From assembly GCF_023631325.1 (NCBI RefSeq), contig NZ_JALQDG010000041.1, forward strand, positions 62,001 through 126,000: DNA of 64,000 nt, written 5' to 3'. A model generated the notes under the pieces. That model was not told the DNA's origin, made no database searches, and was given only the letters and a program-made list of their open reading frames with translations. Both the position numbers and the translations under genes were made by a program. Every line of letters begins with the position of its first letter. Position 1 is the stretch's first letter. This stretch comes from Caballeronia sp. INDeC2. Lineage in GTDB: Bacteria; Pseudomonadota; Gammaproteobacteria; Burkholderiales; Burkholderiaceae. This document shows positions 32,808 to 42,700 of this stretch, in pieces.

Positions 32808-34817
32808 TCACTTTTTCGCAGTCTTTGCACGCATCGACATGATCGGCCTGGGCTGCGCATCGCATCGGTTCTCGCGCCATGCGCGCAGCGTATCGAGCGC
32901 GACGGAATTGCGCACATAGCGATGCCACACGAACGCGAGATCGAAGATCAGAATCGCGAGCCACCACGCGTAGAGAAAGAACGCCCCGCCGAGCACGACG
33001 GGCCATAACGGCTTGCCCGCCAGATCGCCCCATAACCGCACGCCGACGATCAGCGCCATCATCAGCGTGCCGAGCGCAACGAGAATGCGCCGTCCCCAAT
33101 GCGGCTTGAGTGGTGCGAGCCAGCCGCTTATCGCGCACACGAATCCCGCGAGCACGAAGACCGCCTTGCCGACGACAGGATCGGCGACATCGCGCTGCAG
33201 GATGTCCGCAAACGGGCTTGCAAGGAATGCGGCCACGCCGCTCAAGAGCACGAACCAGAAGATCAGCGCGCCCGCGACGAATGCCAGAAGCGCGACGACG
33301 CGCCAGCGCAGCCACGCGTCCGTGCGTTTAACGCCGCGTGCCTTGACGAGACGCGGAAGGCGCGCGGCGACTGTCGTTCCCATCAAAAGACATGCGAGCG
33401 CGAACACCGAGCGCGTGAGATAGATGAACTCGGGCGTGCTGCTCGTGCCGCCCGCGCCCGAATCGGACGAGGCCGTGACGGCCTTGTAGATGAAGAACAC
33501 CGCGAGAAGATGCAGCGCGAAGCTCAACAGATAAGGAATCGCCGTGCTGACGATGCCGCGAAAACGCCTGTTTTGCGGGGCTTTTGCGGTGTTTCTGTCG
33601 AGCACGACGTTTTCAATGAAGTGGCTGAAGACATCGCCATCGGTCCAGTAGTCCGTATGCGCCTTGCCCGGCAGCCAGTAGCGCGAGAAGCCGATGTCAT
33701 GCGCCGGCTCGAACTCGAATGCACGGCAGCCATGATGATCGAGATAGGCGCGCGCCGTATCGAGCGCGAAGCCGACGGGGTCGCCGAAGTCGTAATAGTT
33801 GCGCCATCTGATGCGTGAGGGCAGTGTTATCGGTCCACCCGGACGGTCCACTTGCGTCACGGCATCGCCCTGCATGCCGCTTTTCAGCGCCATGCCTTCC
33901 CAGAGCTTCGGCCATAGCAGAATGTGCTTGTCGATTGGCGAGCCGATGGTCATGAAGCCGCGCAGACTTTGCACCCAGTCCGTGCTGATGATCTGTTTGC
34001 CGTCCTTCGGGTCCGACACGGTCGGCGTAGACAGCGCCTGCAAAATGCCGAGAAAGCTGATGACGGTCCCTTCGCTGTGCGCGACGATATACACCTCGGG
34101 CGCGCATTGGCAACGCGCGGTGGCGAGCGCGACGAGCCGCTCCATCACGCGATGAAACCGAAAGACGATCGTCTCGCGATGCTGCCTGAAATCCGCGACG
34201 AGTTGCACGTCGCCGACATAATCGCGCAGCATGGGCGCGAGATCGAACTTGAAGATGCCGGCCTTCTCCGTCACCGCAAGCAGGCTTTGCATGACGGCCA
34301 CGGTCTCGATGATCTCCTCGACGACACCGGACGCCAGCGAGAAATCGGCGGGCTCCAGCTTGCGTTCGTCGACGTTGAGCATATAGGCCGCCTGCGCGCG
34401 ACTGACGATCGACAGTCCCCACGCCTTGCTTTCCTCGAGCGTGTCGTCCTGCTTCACGACCTCGCGCGGAATGTCGGCCCAATAGACTTCGGCGAAACCG
34501 AGCGCGGAATAAAACTCGCGCTGCTCGGCCGTGTAGGGGCCGCCCGGCGGGAGATCGAGCTGGCGAACGTCTACTTCGCCGACACCCGCGATGTCGAAAT
34601 AGCCGAGCGGCATGACAGGCAGCGGCGGGTCGTAGCGAGCGCCGAACTGACTCGCTACGGAACGCACCGTGTCGCTGTGCAACTGATTGCCGATGCCGTG
34701 TATCGCGACGACGATCTTCTGCACGCGCGGCGCTATCGGCATATCTGACGCGGGCGTCGCCGACGACGCGGCGGGTTCGCTTTTGAGGTCTTGCGCGTCA
34801 AGGGACGATGCATTCAT
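32808..34817 (-). CDS. Membrane-anchored alpha/beta-hydrolase-like protein
   Basis: This 669-residue protein has an N-terminal alpha/beta-hydrolase-like domain with the oxyanion loop IVVAIHGIGNQ (residues 35-45) and nucleophile elbow VAHSEGT (Ser248; A-x-S-x-G instead of G-x-S-x-G). From about residue 410 there are around six predicted membrane helices. GGGAG precedes the ATG at about 7 bases. It resembles uncharacterised large lipase/peptidase-like proteins of Proteobacteria. Substrate and membrane topology are unknown. It is convergent with the NHL protein gene. Confidence 0.75.
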   Translation of the reverse strand: MNASSLDAQDLKSEPAASSATPASDMPIAPRVQKIVVAIHGIGNQLHSDTVRSVASQFGARYDPPLPVMPLGYFDIAGVGEVDVRQLDLPPGGPYTAEQREFYSALGFAEVYWADIPREVVKQDDTLEESKAWGLSIVSRAQAAYMLNVDERKLEPADFSLASGVVEEIIETVAVMQSLLAVTEKAGIFKFDLAPMLRDYVGDVQLVADFRQHRETIVFRFHRVMERLVALATARCQCAPEVYIVAHSEGTVISFLGILQALSTPTVSDPKDGKQIISTDWVQSLRGFMTIGSPIDKHILLWPKLWEGMALKSGMQGDAVTQVDRPGGPITLPSRIRWRNYYDFGDPVGFALDTARAYLDHHGCRAFEFEPAHDIGFSRYWLPGKAHTDYWTDGDVFSHFIENVVLDRNTAKAPQNRRFRGIVSTAIPYLLSFALHLLAVFFIYKAVTASSDSGAGGTSSTPEFIYLTRSVFALACLLMGTTVAARLPRLVKARGVKRTDAWLRWRVVALLAFVAGALIFWFVLLSGVAAFLASPFADILQRDVADPVVGKAVFVLAGFVCAISGWLAPLKPHWGRRILVALGTLMMALIVGVRLWGDLAGKPLWPVVLGGAFFLYAWWLAILIFDLAFVWHRYVRNSVALDTLRAWRENRCDAQPRPIMSMRAKTAKK

Positions 34818-34985
34818 GAACGTCTCCCGATGGCGTTTCGTCAGCGCTTCTTCGCATCGGACCTGGCGCGCTCCGCCCGCGGATACACGCCCTCGGCGGC
34901 GCCCGGCCTCTCGAAGCAGATTAGTCTATTTTTCAGACGACAGAACGAAATGATGGCAGCAACGTCTTCGGCTCGGACCATGTGA

Positions 34986-35050
34986 CCGGCATTTTGCATG
35001 CATGCTTTTGCACGCAAGATGCCGACGCGGTCGAATGCATGCAATATCAG
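34986..35050. repeat. Dispersed bipartite motif near AlkA gene end
   Basis: GGCATTTTGCATGC (34988-35001) and GAATGCATGCAATAT (35033-35047) lie 45 bases apart. The first also forms a hairpin with GCAAGATGCC at 35014-35023. The second overlaps the AlkA stop codon. Confidence 0.6.
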
Positions 35051-36003
35051 CCGCCGCGCGCAAGTCCCGTTTCCATCGCCACGCCGTTCCATAGATGCAT
35101 CGCCGCATAGGCGCGCCACGGACGCCAGCGTTCCGTGTGCGCGCGTTGCTGGGCAGGCTTCGCAAGCGACGGATCGCGTCGCGCGATCGCTTGCATGAGA
35201 ACGAGATCGGCGTCGGGCCACGCGTCGGGATCGCGCAGCGCGCGCATGGCGACATAGCCGACGGTCCACGGCCCGATGCCCGGCATCGCGAGCATGTCGC
35301 GCTTCAGGCGTTCGATATCGGCGTCCGGTTCGTCGAGCGGCAGCGCGCCCGTCGCCACGGCATGCGCGAAGCGTTGCACGGTTTCGATGCGCTTCGTCGG
35401 CATGCCGATCTTCTCCAGATCGGCGGCGGCGAGCTCGGCGGGCGTGGGAAAACGCCACGCGGTGGCTTCATGCGGATGGCGTTCGATCCTTTTTCCCGCG
35501 CGCTGCACGATGCGGTTCATGATCGTCGACGCGCCTTTCACGCTCACCTGTTGCCCGACGATCGTCCGCACCACGAGTTCGAAGCCGGACCACGCGCCCG
35601 GCACGCGCAGACCCGGGGCGGCTTCGACCAGTGGCGCGAGGATCGGGTCATCGCCGAGACAGCGGGCGATTTTGCGCGGATCGGCATGCAGATCGAACAT
35701 GCGCGCGAGCGGCGCGGCGAGCGCGTCCGCGTGCCGCGCCACTGCGCCATCGACATTCACGACGAGCCGATGCCTGCTCTCGTGCGGCCTGACTTCGACG
35801 GTGCCGTCGTCGCCTTGCCATTCGATCGCGCGCCGATACACGCCGTCCTCGACCGACTCGACGCCCGCCGATGCCCGCCCGCCGATGAATTTCAGCATGC
35901 GCGCCCAGTCAAAAGGACGTTTGAAGGGGAGTTCGAGCGTGGCGGCCGAGGTGTCGATGGTCGAATGCATTTTGAATGCCGTATGCGCGATGGTCGATTG
36001 CAT
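35047..36003 (-). CDS. AlkA-type DNA-3-methyladenine glycosylase
   Basis: This protein of up to 318 residues is an AlkA-family base-excision enzyme with an N-terminal AlkA_N domain and a C-terminal HhH-GPD domain. Landmarks are TIVGQQVSVKGAS, the hairpin MPGIGPWTVGYVAMRAL and the downstream aspartate in PDADLVLMQAI, the catalytic Asp position of AlkA. It would excise alkylated bases from DNA. The start may be 36003 (GGAG upstream) or 35970; the 33 bases between the two ATGs and the first codons are duplicated in sequence and overlap a dispersed repeat. Full AlkA length is reached with either start. Confidence 0.88.
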   Translation of the reverse strand: MQSTIAHTAFKMHSTIDTSAATLELPFKRPFDWARMLKFIGGRASAGVESVEDGVYRRAIEWQGDDGTVEVRPHESRHRLVVNVDGAVARHADALAAPLARMFDLHADPRKIARCLGDDPILAPLVEAAPGLRVPGAWSGFELVVRTIVGQQVSVKGASTIMNRIVQRAGKRIERHPHEATAWRFPTPAELAAADLEKIGMPTKRIETVQRFAHAVATGALPLDEPDADIERLKRDMLAMPGIGPWTVGYVAMRALRDPDAWPDADLVLMQAIARRDPSLAKPAQQRAHTERWRPWRAYAAMHLWNGVAMETGLARGG

Positions 36004-36006
36004 GCT
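35962..36006. repeat. Dispersed bipartite motif over AlkA start
   Basis: GAATGCATTTTGAATGCC and GATTGCATGCTGATC lie about 33 bases apart and cover both candidate starts of the AlkA gene. The first 24 bases match the copy at 50476 at 21 positions. Confidence 0.6.
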
Positions 36007-36134
36007 GATCTTACTCCGGCGGTCTGCACGATCGCCGCGCGGCCATGCTCATTCTCGACTAACTTTGGGCGACGACAATGCCTCACATCGACAGCAAACG
36101 ATTCAGCAACATCAGCCACCTAAAGGAGCCGAAC

Positions 36135-36302
36135 ATGAACGCCATCTCGATCAGCATCGTCGCCATCGTCATCACGGCCGCGCTCGCGGCCGTTGCGCCG
36201 GTCACGCATTACACGCAACACGAAATCGCCGTGCTGAGCGCGCATGCGGCGAGCACGCGCGCCGAGGTTAATCTCGGCGCGGGCAGCGGATTGACGGCTT
36301 GA
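36135..36302 (+). CDS. Small exported or membrane peptide
   Basis: This 55-residue protein has an N-terminal hydrophobic helix (ISISIVAIVITAALAAVA) that may be a signal or an anchor, followed by a polar tail ending GAGSGLTA. AAAGGAG stands 8 bases before the ATG, which makes translation likely. I do not recognise a family. It is divergent from the AlkA gene and convergent with the 120-residue hypothetical gene. Confidence 0.6.
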   Translation: MNAISISIVAIVITAALAAVAPVTHYTQHEIAVLSAHAASTRAEVNLGAGSGLTA

Positions 36303-36317
36303 TCGATGCGCGGCGGA

Positions 36318-36680
36318 TCAGGGGCGCCGCGCCAGGTCCATCGTGCTCGCGTTCAGCATCTGCCTGAACTCGGGATCCTGGGAAAGAAGCTGGCGCGCGC
36401 TCGTGACCAGTTGAGGACGGCGGTCCCATTGATCGGAACGCACGACGCAGCGCGCGAGAACATCGCTGTAGATAGGACGAAGCCCTTCGCGGTCGTGCAC
36501 CGCCGTCAAGTGGGCGATGCGGACTTTCTCATCACGTGTGAGTCCGCGCGTGAGGCAGTTGACGGTCTGGCGGTCCATTGCGGCCTGCGCAGTGTCGAAG
36601 TCCGGCGAGTGATAGAAGGCAAAGCCCGTGACGACGAGCACCGCGGCCAGCGCGGTGCATACCCCTCGTATCCTGATCAA
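36318..36680 (-). CDS. Hypothetical exported protein, 120 residues
   Basis: This protein begins with an N-terminal hydrophobic helix (VCTALAAVLVVTGFAFY) and continues as a soluble helical domain with two cysteines (about 42 and 78). The start is TTG at 36680, with GGGGATAACG before it; the only downstream Met (35th residue) would remove the hydrophobic segment. I do not recognise a family. A periplasmic or inner-membrane-anchored role is likely. Confidence 0.65.
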   Translation of the reverse strand: MIRIRGVCTALAAVLVVTGFAFYHSPDFDTAQAAMDRQTVNCLTRGLTRDEKVRIAHLTAVHDREGLRPIYSDVLARCVVRSDQWDRRPQLVTSARQLLSQDPEFRQMLNASTMDLARRP

Positions 36681-36763
36681 CGTTATCCCCGATTGAAGGC
36701 TCTGACGGCCGTGGGCCGGTATCGTACCTTAGCTTCCGGGAAATCGCGCGACCGTTCTATCCG

Positions 36764-37519
36764 TTAGCGCTCATCCACCGCCGACTTGTCCGCGGCACGC
36801 TTTCTATGCGTCGCGGGCTTCACCGTCGTCAGGGTGCGCTCGGCGAGCACCGCATCGCGTTTCGACAGCAGATGCTTGCGCATGATCTCGCCCATGCGCC
36901 TGCCGTTACGCGTCTCGAGCGCCTCGATCATCTCTTCGTGATCGCGAATGGCGCTGTCCCACTTCGGCGTCTGGAAGTTCGAGCGAAAACGCAGCGCCAT
37001 CAGACGCCGGTTGATCGACACATAGGTCTGGCGCAAGGCCGTGTTGCGCGCGGCTTCGTTGATCTTGTCGTGAATCGCCTGATTGCGGCTGTAGTAGCCG
37101 GAGAGATCGTTCTGCGCGCGGCACGCGAGCATCGCGTAATGCAGCGCCTTGATCTCCGCGATCTCCAGCGGCGTGATGCGCTCGCATGCGAGCTCGCCTG
37201 AAAACGCCTCCAGCCCGCTCATCAGCTCGAACATCTCGCGTATCTCGAACTCGCTCATCTGCGATACCGAAGCGCCGCGGTTCGGTGAAATCTCGATCAA
37301 GCCCTCGGCGGCCAGCACCTTCAACGCCTCGCGAAGTGGCGTGCGGGAAATACCGAGCGTCTCGCACAGCTTGCGCTCGTTGAGCTTCATGCCCGGCGCC
37401 AGCAAGCCTTCGACGATGAAACCGCGCAAATGATCGACGACGGTGTCGTGCAGGCGCAGCCGCTCCACCTTCGGCAGCGACGACGAAACGTGCGCTTCTG
37501 GAAAATCGGGATTTTGCAT
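36764..37519 (-). CDS. GntR/FCD family regulator
   Basis: This 251-residue transcription factor has a GntR winged helix (about residues 15-85: LRGFIVEGLLAPGMKLNERK, LCETLGISRTPLREALKVLA) and a C-terminal FCD ligand domain (FELMSGLEAFSGELAC, HYAMLACRAQNDL, DHEEMIEALETRNGRRM). FCD members typically sense small organic acids. It is divergent from the aminotransferase gene, the first gene of the catabolic island. A palindrome in the shared promoter (37645-37660) and a variant over its own start codon (37511-37524) are candidate operators. Confidence 0.92.
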   Translation of the reverse strand: MQNPDFPEAHVSSSLPKVERLRLHDTVVDHLRGFIVEGLLAPGMKLNERKLCETLGISRTPLREALKVLAAEGLIEISPNRGASVSQMSEFEIREMFELMSGLEAFSGELACERITPLEIAEIKALHYAMLACRAQNDLSGYYSRNQAIHDKINEAARNTALRQTYVSINRRLMALRFRSNFQTPKWDSAIRDHEEMIEALETRNGRRMGEIMRKHLLSKRDAVLAERTLTTVKPATHRKRAADKSAVDER

Positions 37520-37524
37520 TCAAT
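37511..37524 (-). promoter_or_regulatory. Operator-like motif over gntR start
   Basis: ATTTTGCATTCAAT spans the start codon of the GntR gene and matches the first ten bases of the perfect palindrome at 37645-37660. Position suggests autorepression. Confidence 0.45.
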
Positions 37525-37644
37525 ACCTCTAATTCCGTTTGCGGCAATTTTAACCCACTGCCAGCGGAAAAAAACGCCAGCGGGTTATCCCTAGGCCGTT
37601 CGGCCTATGTATTCCTTTACGCGCTCCAGTCACTGCGTTATTGT

Positions 37645-37660
37645 ATTTTGCATGCAAAAT
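37645..37660 (+). promoter_or_regulatory. Candidate GntR operator palindrome
   Basis: ATTTTGCATGCAAAAT is a perfect 16-bp palindrome 24 bases before the aminotransferase start and within the divergent gntR promoter region. Related sequences occur before the CoA-transferase unit and the aldolase-like gene. It is a strong candidate operator for the adjacent GntR/FCD regulator. Confidence 0.65.
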
Positions 37661-37683
37661 TACATTTAAGAGGACGCGGACCC

Positions 37684-38904
37684 ATGTTGAAGCTCGATTT
37701 CCATCCGGCTGGCCGTCACTTTCTGCAGATCCCGGGGCCGAGCCCGGTGCCCGATCGCATCTTGCGTGCAATGAGCTATCCGACGATCGATCATCGCGGT
37801 CCGGAGTTCGGCGCGCTGGGGCTCAAGGTGCTCGACGGCATCAAGAAGATCTTCAAGACGAGTCAGCCGGTGGTGATCTATCCGGCATCGGGCACGGGCG
37901 CATGGGAGGCGGCGTTATGCAACACGCTCAGTCCCGGCGACACGGTGCTGATGTACGAGACGGGCCACTTCGCGACGCTGTGGAAGAAGATGGCGGAGAG
38001 CCTCGGGCTCAAGCCCGAATTCCTCGGGTTGCCCGGCATCGAAGGCTGGCGGCGCGGCGTGCAGGCCGACATGATCGAAAAGCGCTTGCGCGACGACGCG
38101 CAGGGCGTGATCAAGGCCGTGTGCGTGGTGCATAACGAAACGTCGACGGGCGTGACATCCGATATCGCCGCCGTGCGCCGCGCAATCGACAGCGCGAAGC
38201 ATCCTGCGCTGCTGATGGTCGACACGATCTCGGGTCTCGCATCGGCGGACTATCGCCATGATGAATGGGGCGTGGACGTGACCGTGTCCGGCTCGCAGAA
38301 AGGTTTGATGCTGCCGCCGGGAATCAGCTTCAACGCGGTATCGGAGAAGGCGCGCGAGGCGTCGAAACACGCCAGGCTGCCGCGCGCATTCTGGGACTGG
38401 ACCGAGATCGTCGAGATGAACAAGCAGGGGTACTGGCCTTACACGCCGAACACGAACCTGCTTTACGGGCTCTCGGAAGCGCTCGACATGATCCTCGGCG
38501 AAGGGCTCGACAACGTGTTCGCTCGTCATCAACGGCTCGCGGCCGCGTGCCGCGCGGCAGTCACTGCATGGGGACTCGAGATTCAATGCGCCGATCCCGC
38601 CGTATATTCGCCGGTGCTCACGGGCGTGATGACGCCCGAAGGCGTCGATGCCGATGCGGTGCGCAAGCTCATCTACGAACATTTCGACATGTCGCTCGGC
38701 ACGGGGCTCGGCAAGGCGAAGGGGCGCATGTTCCGCATCGGGCATCTCGGCGATTGCAACGATCTCACGCTGATGGCCGCGCTTACCGGCTGCGAAATGG
38801 GATTGAGGCTCGCGGGCATCGAGCTGAAGGGTAGCGGTGTCGCCGCGGCGATGGATTATCTGACGAGTAACGTCGCGAAGCCCGCGCTGAAGGCGGCCGC
38901 ATGA
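37684..38904 (+). CDS. Class V aminotransferase (serine/aspartate-glyoxylate type)
   Basis: This 406-residue PLP-dependent aminotransferase is of the alanine/serine/aspartate-glyoxylate group. Landmarks are the PASGTGAWEAAL loop, HNETSTGV, VDTISGLAS and the PLP lysine Lys206 in SGSQKGLMLPPG. It would transfer an amino group to glyoxylate, with the donor not predictable from sequence. The BhcA aminotransferase of the beta-hydroxyaspartate cycle belongs to this fold. The start at 37684 follows AAGAGGA. The next gene overlaps its stop as ATGA. Confidence 0.88.
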   Translation: MLKLDFHPAGRHFLQIPGPSPVPDRILRAMSYPTIDHRGPEFGALGLKVLDGIKKIFKTSQPVVIYPASGTGAWEAALCNTLSPGDTVLMYETGHFATLWKKMAESLGLKPEFLGLPGIEGWRRGVQADMIEKRLRDDAQGVIKAVCVVHNETSTGVTSDIAAVRRAIDSAKHPALLMVDTISGLASADYRHDEWGVDVTVSGSQKGLMLPPGISFNAVSEKAREASKHARLPRAFWDWTEIVEMNKQGYWPYTPNTNLLYGLSEALDMILGEGLDNVFARHQRLAAACRAAVTAWGLEIQCADPAVYSPVLTGVMTPEGVDADAVRKLIYEHFDMSLGTGLGKAKGRMFRIGHLGDCNDLTLMAALTGCEMGLRLAGIELKGSGVAAAMDYLTSNVAKPALKAAA

Positions 38905-39665
38905 ACGCCGCGTTCGACGCCAACGCGCTCGCAAGGCTTTTCGTCGAGGCCCGCGCGCATCGCGCGAAGCTCGATGTCTTGCCGGAGGGCGCGCGTCCGC
39001 AAAACGCCGATGACGCCTACGCTGCGCAGGAAGCGACGCTGCGTGCGCTGAACGCGCAGATCGGTGGATGGAAGGTCGGCGCCAAATCGCACGATGGCCC
39101 GATTCAGGGCGCGCCGCTTCCTGCCGACGGCATGCATTATTCCGGCGCGCGGCTCTCGACGCACGCGTTCGGCAAAGCCGGACTCGAACTCGAAGTCGCT
39201 TTCAAGCTGGGCCGACGCTTCGAACCGGGCAGCGGTCCCTATAGCGATGAGGACGTGATCGCCGCGATCGAGTCCGTGCATGCGGCGATCGAAGTGGTCG
39301 CGAGCCGTTTCGCCGCTTGGCCCGATGTCGAGAAGCCTTGGCAGCTTGCCGACTTGCAGAATCACGGCGCGTTGATCGTAGGCGATGGCGTGCCTTACGA
39401 CGCGGCGTTTCCCTTCGTGTCGCCCGCGATGACGTTCACGTTCGACGGCGCGCCGCTCTTCGATGGCGCACCCGCGAACCCTGCGGGCGACCCGCGTCGC
39501 CTGCTCGCGTGGACGGTGAATCACAGCGTCGCGCGCGGGCTTGCCTTCGAGCGCGGGACCGTGCTTACGGCGGGCTCGTACACCGGCATCGCTTTCCCCG
39601 ACGCGCCCGGCACCGCCGTGGGCAGCATAGAGGGCTTGCCGGCCGTCGAATTGCATTTCGCATAA
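38901..39665 (+). CDS. Hydratase/FAH family protein
   Basis: This 254-residue protein resembles 2-keto-4-pentenoate hydratases of the fumarylacetoacetase superfamily. Visible features are GGWKVGAKSHDGPIQG, the metal-ligand glutamates in GLELEVAFKLGR and GSYTGIAFPDAPGTAVG. Such enzymes hydrate or decarboxylate 2-oxo-alkenoic acids. The ATG overlaps the aminotransferase stop, so the two are translated together. The substrate is unknown, but coupling suggests its keto acid is the product of the aminotransferase or leads into it. Confidence 0.85.
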   Translation: MNAAFDANALARLFVEARAHRAKLDVLPEGARPQNADDAYAAQEATLRALNAQIGGWKVGAKSHDGPIQGAPLPADGMHYSGARLSTHAFGKAGLELEVAFKLGRRFEPGSGPYSDEDVIAAIESVHAAIEVVASRFAAWPDVEKPWQLADLQNHGALIVGDGVPYDAAFPFVSPAMTFTFDGAPLFDGAPANPAGDPRRLLAWTVNHSVARGLAFERGTVLTAGSYTGIAFPDAPGTAVGSIEGLPAVELHFA

Positions 39666-39721
39666 CGCGCATTCATAAGGCCAGATCCCGTACAGCGCTC
39701 TGGCATTCACCGATAGCGACG

Positions 39722-42700
39722 ATGCTCAATTCCCCCACAGACCGTCTCGTCAAGCCGATCCATCTGATGCCCGCTTCCGCGCGTGCGCGACTGGCATCAG
39801 CGCCCACGCCATTGCAGGCACGACTGCAACGCGAACTGAAAGGCGATGTGCTGTTCGATCGCGCATCGCGCGGGCGCTACGCCACCGACGCGTCGATCTA
39901 TCAGATCATGCCGCTCGGCGTCGTCGTGCCGAAGGATCAGGACGACCTGCGCCTCGCATTGCAGATCGCGCGCGACAGTCACGCGAGCGTCCTTGCGCGC
40001 GGCGCGGGCACGAGCCAGTGCGGGCAGACGGTCGGCGAGGCGCTCGTCATCGACACGACGAAGTGGCTCAACAACATCATTCATTTCGACAAGGACGCGT
40101 GCACGGTCACGGTCGAGCCGGGCGTCGTGCTCGATCATCTGAATGCGTGGCTCAAGCCGCACGGCCTGTGGTTTCCGGTGGATGTATCGACGAGCGCGCA
40201 ATGCACGATCGGCGGCATGGCGGGCAACAACTCGTGCGGCTCGCGCTCGATGGAATACGGGATCATGGTGCATAACGTCGATGCGATCGACGCGATCCTC
40301 GCCGATGGTCACGAAGCGCGTTTCGGCAAGCTCTCGACCATGACGAACGATGCACGTACGCGCGATCTCGTCGATGGCGTGCGCGGCATCGCGATGCGCG
40401 AGCAGCAGGAAATGCGCGAGCACATTCCCAAGGTGCTGCGGCGCGTGGCGGGCTACAACCTCGATCTCTTCGATTGTCAAAGCCCACTCGCTTTCAGCGA
40501 CGACGGCGAGCCGAATCTCGCGAACCTGCTGGTCGGTTCGGAAGGCACGCTCGCGTTCAGCCGTCAACTGACGTTGAAGCTCGCGCCGCTGCCCGCCCAC
40601 AAGACGCTCGGCGTGGTGAACTTCCCGAGCTTCTACGATGCGATGGACATGACGCAGCACATCGTCAAGCTCGGACCGGTTGCGGTCGAGCTCGTCGATC
40701 GCACGATGATCGATCTCGCGATGTCGAATCCCGCGTTTCGCCCGGTCATCGAAAAGGCTTTGGTCGGCCAGCCGCAGGCAGTGCTGCTCGTCGAGTTCGC
40801 GGGCGCGGATCACGATGCGCAAGTCGCGAAGCTCGCGCAACTCGTCGAGCTGATGGGTGATCTTGGCTTGCGCGGCTCGGTCGTGCAGATGCCCGATGCC
40901 GGTCCGCAAAAGGCGCTGTGGGAAGTGCGCAAGGCGGGCCTCAACATCATGATGAGCATGAAGGGCGATGGAAAACCGGTGTCCTTCATCGAGGATTGCG
41001 CGGTGCCGCTCGAGCATCTCGCCGAGTACACGAGCCGGCTGACCGAAGTCTTCAGGCAGCATGGAACCGAAGGCACATGGTATGCGCATGCGAGCGTCGG
41101 CACGCTGCATGTGCGGCCGATTCTCGACATGCGTCGCGACGGCGCCATCAAGATGCGCGCAATCGCGGAAGAGGCCGCGGCGATGGTGCGCGAATACAAG
41201 GGCGCATTCTCGGGCGAACACGGCGACGGTTTGTGCCGCGGCGAATGGGTCGCATGGCAATACGGTCCGCGTATCAACGAGGCCTTTCGCGATATCAAGC
41301 AGCTCTTCGATCCGGAGAACCGGCTGAGCCCGGATCGCATCGTCGCTCCGCCGAAGATGGACGATGCGCGCAACTTCCGCTTTCCGCCTTCATATCGCGA
41401 GCGCGCGTTGACGCCGCGGCTCGACTGGTCCGCATGGAACGTGACGCGCGATCTTTCGACGGGCGAAGAGGGCGCGGCGGGATCGGGCGGCGACTTGTCG
41501 GGCGGGCTCGCGAAAGCGGTCGAGATGTGCAACAACAACGGCCATTGCCGCAAGTTCGATGCGGGCACGATGTGCCCGAGCTATCGCATCACAAAGGACG
41601 AGCAGCATCTCACGCGCGGCCGTGCGAATACGTTGCGGCTCGCGTTGTCGGGACAGTTGGGCGATGAGGGCCTGGCGAGCCAGGATGTGAAGGACGTGCT
41701 CGAACTCTGCGTGTCATGCAAGGGCTGCAAGCGCGATTGCCCGACAGGTGTCGACATGGCGCGCATCAAGATCGAGGCGCGTGCAGCATGGACGGAGCGT
41801 CATGGCATGCGCCTGCGCGAGCGGCTGATTGCATTCCTGCCGCGTTACGCGCCATACGCGAGCCGCATGCCCGCGCTGTCGAGCGCATTCGAAGCGAATA
41901 TGCCGGGCGTTGCGCGCTGGTTGAAGTCGAAGCTCGGCCTCGCGCCGCAGCGAGCGTTCCCGCGCTTCGCAAAGCCCTTTCTCGCCGATGCGGCCAGCAA
42001 ACCGGCAGCATCGGCGACTAATGAAGTCCTGCTCTTCGTCGATACCTTCAACAACTACATGGAGCCCGATAACGCGCGCGCTGCCAAGCGTGTGCTCGAA
42101 GCGGCGGGCTACACGGTTCATCTGAACGTCAAGGCCGGCGAGCGGCCGCTGTGTTGCGGGCGCACGTTCCTCTCGGCCGGGCTCGTCGATGAAGCGAAGG
42201 CCGAAGCGCGCCGCGCGCTCGATGCGCTCATGCCTTATGTCGAGCGCGATGTGGCGATCGTCGGCCTGGAACCATCATGCCTGCTCTCGTTGCGCGACGA
42301 GTTTCTCGGATATGGCTATGGCGATGCCGCTCGCAAGCTTGCACAAGCGTCGTTTCTATTCGAGGAGTTTCTCGTGCGCGAAGACGCAGCAGGGCGCTTG
42401 CGATTGAAGCTGAAAGCGTTGGATCGACCGAGCGCTTTGTTGCATGGCCATTGCCATCAAAAGGCATTCGATGCCGTGCGTCCCATCGAGAAAGTTCTCG
42501 GCTGGATTCCGGGGCTCGATGTGAAGACGATTGAATCGTCATGTTGCGGCATGGCGGGCTGCTTCGGTTATGAAGCGGAGCATTACGCGGCATCGCAGGC
42601 GATGGCTGAGATGTCGCTGCTGCCGGCGGTGCGTGCGGCCCGTGATGCGCTGATCGTGGCAGACGGTACGAGTTGCCGTCATCAGATAGCGGATGGCGCG

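Noticed and set aside
39797..41260. 487-codon minus-strand open frame opposite the FAD/Fe-S dehydrogenase
   Set aside because: The plus strand shows FAD-binding motifs in order; the antisense frame has none.
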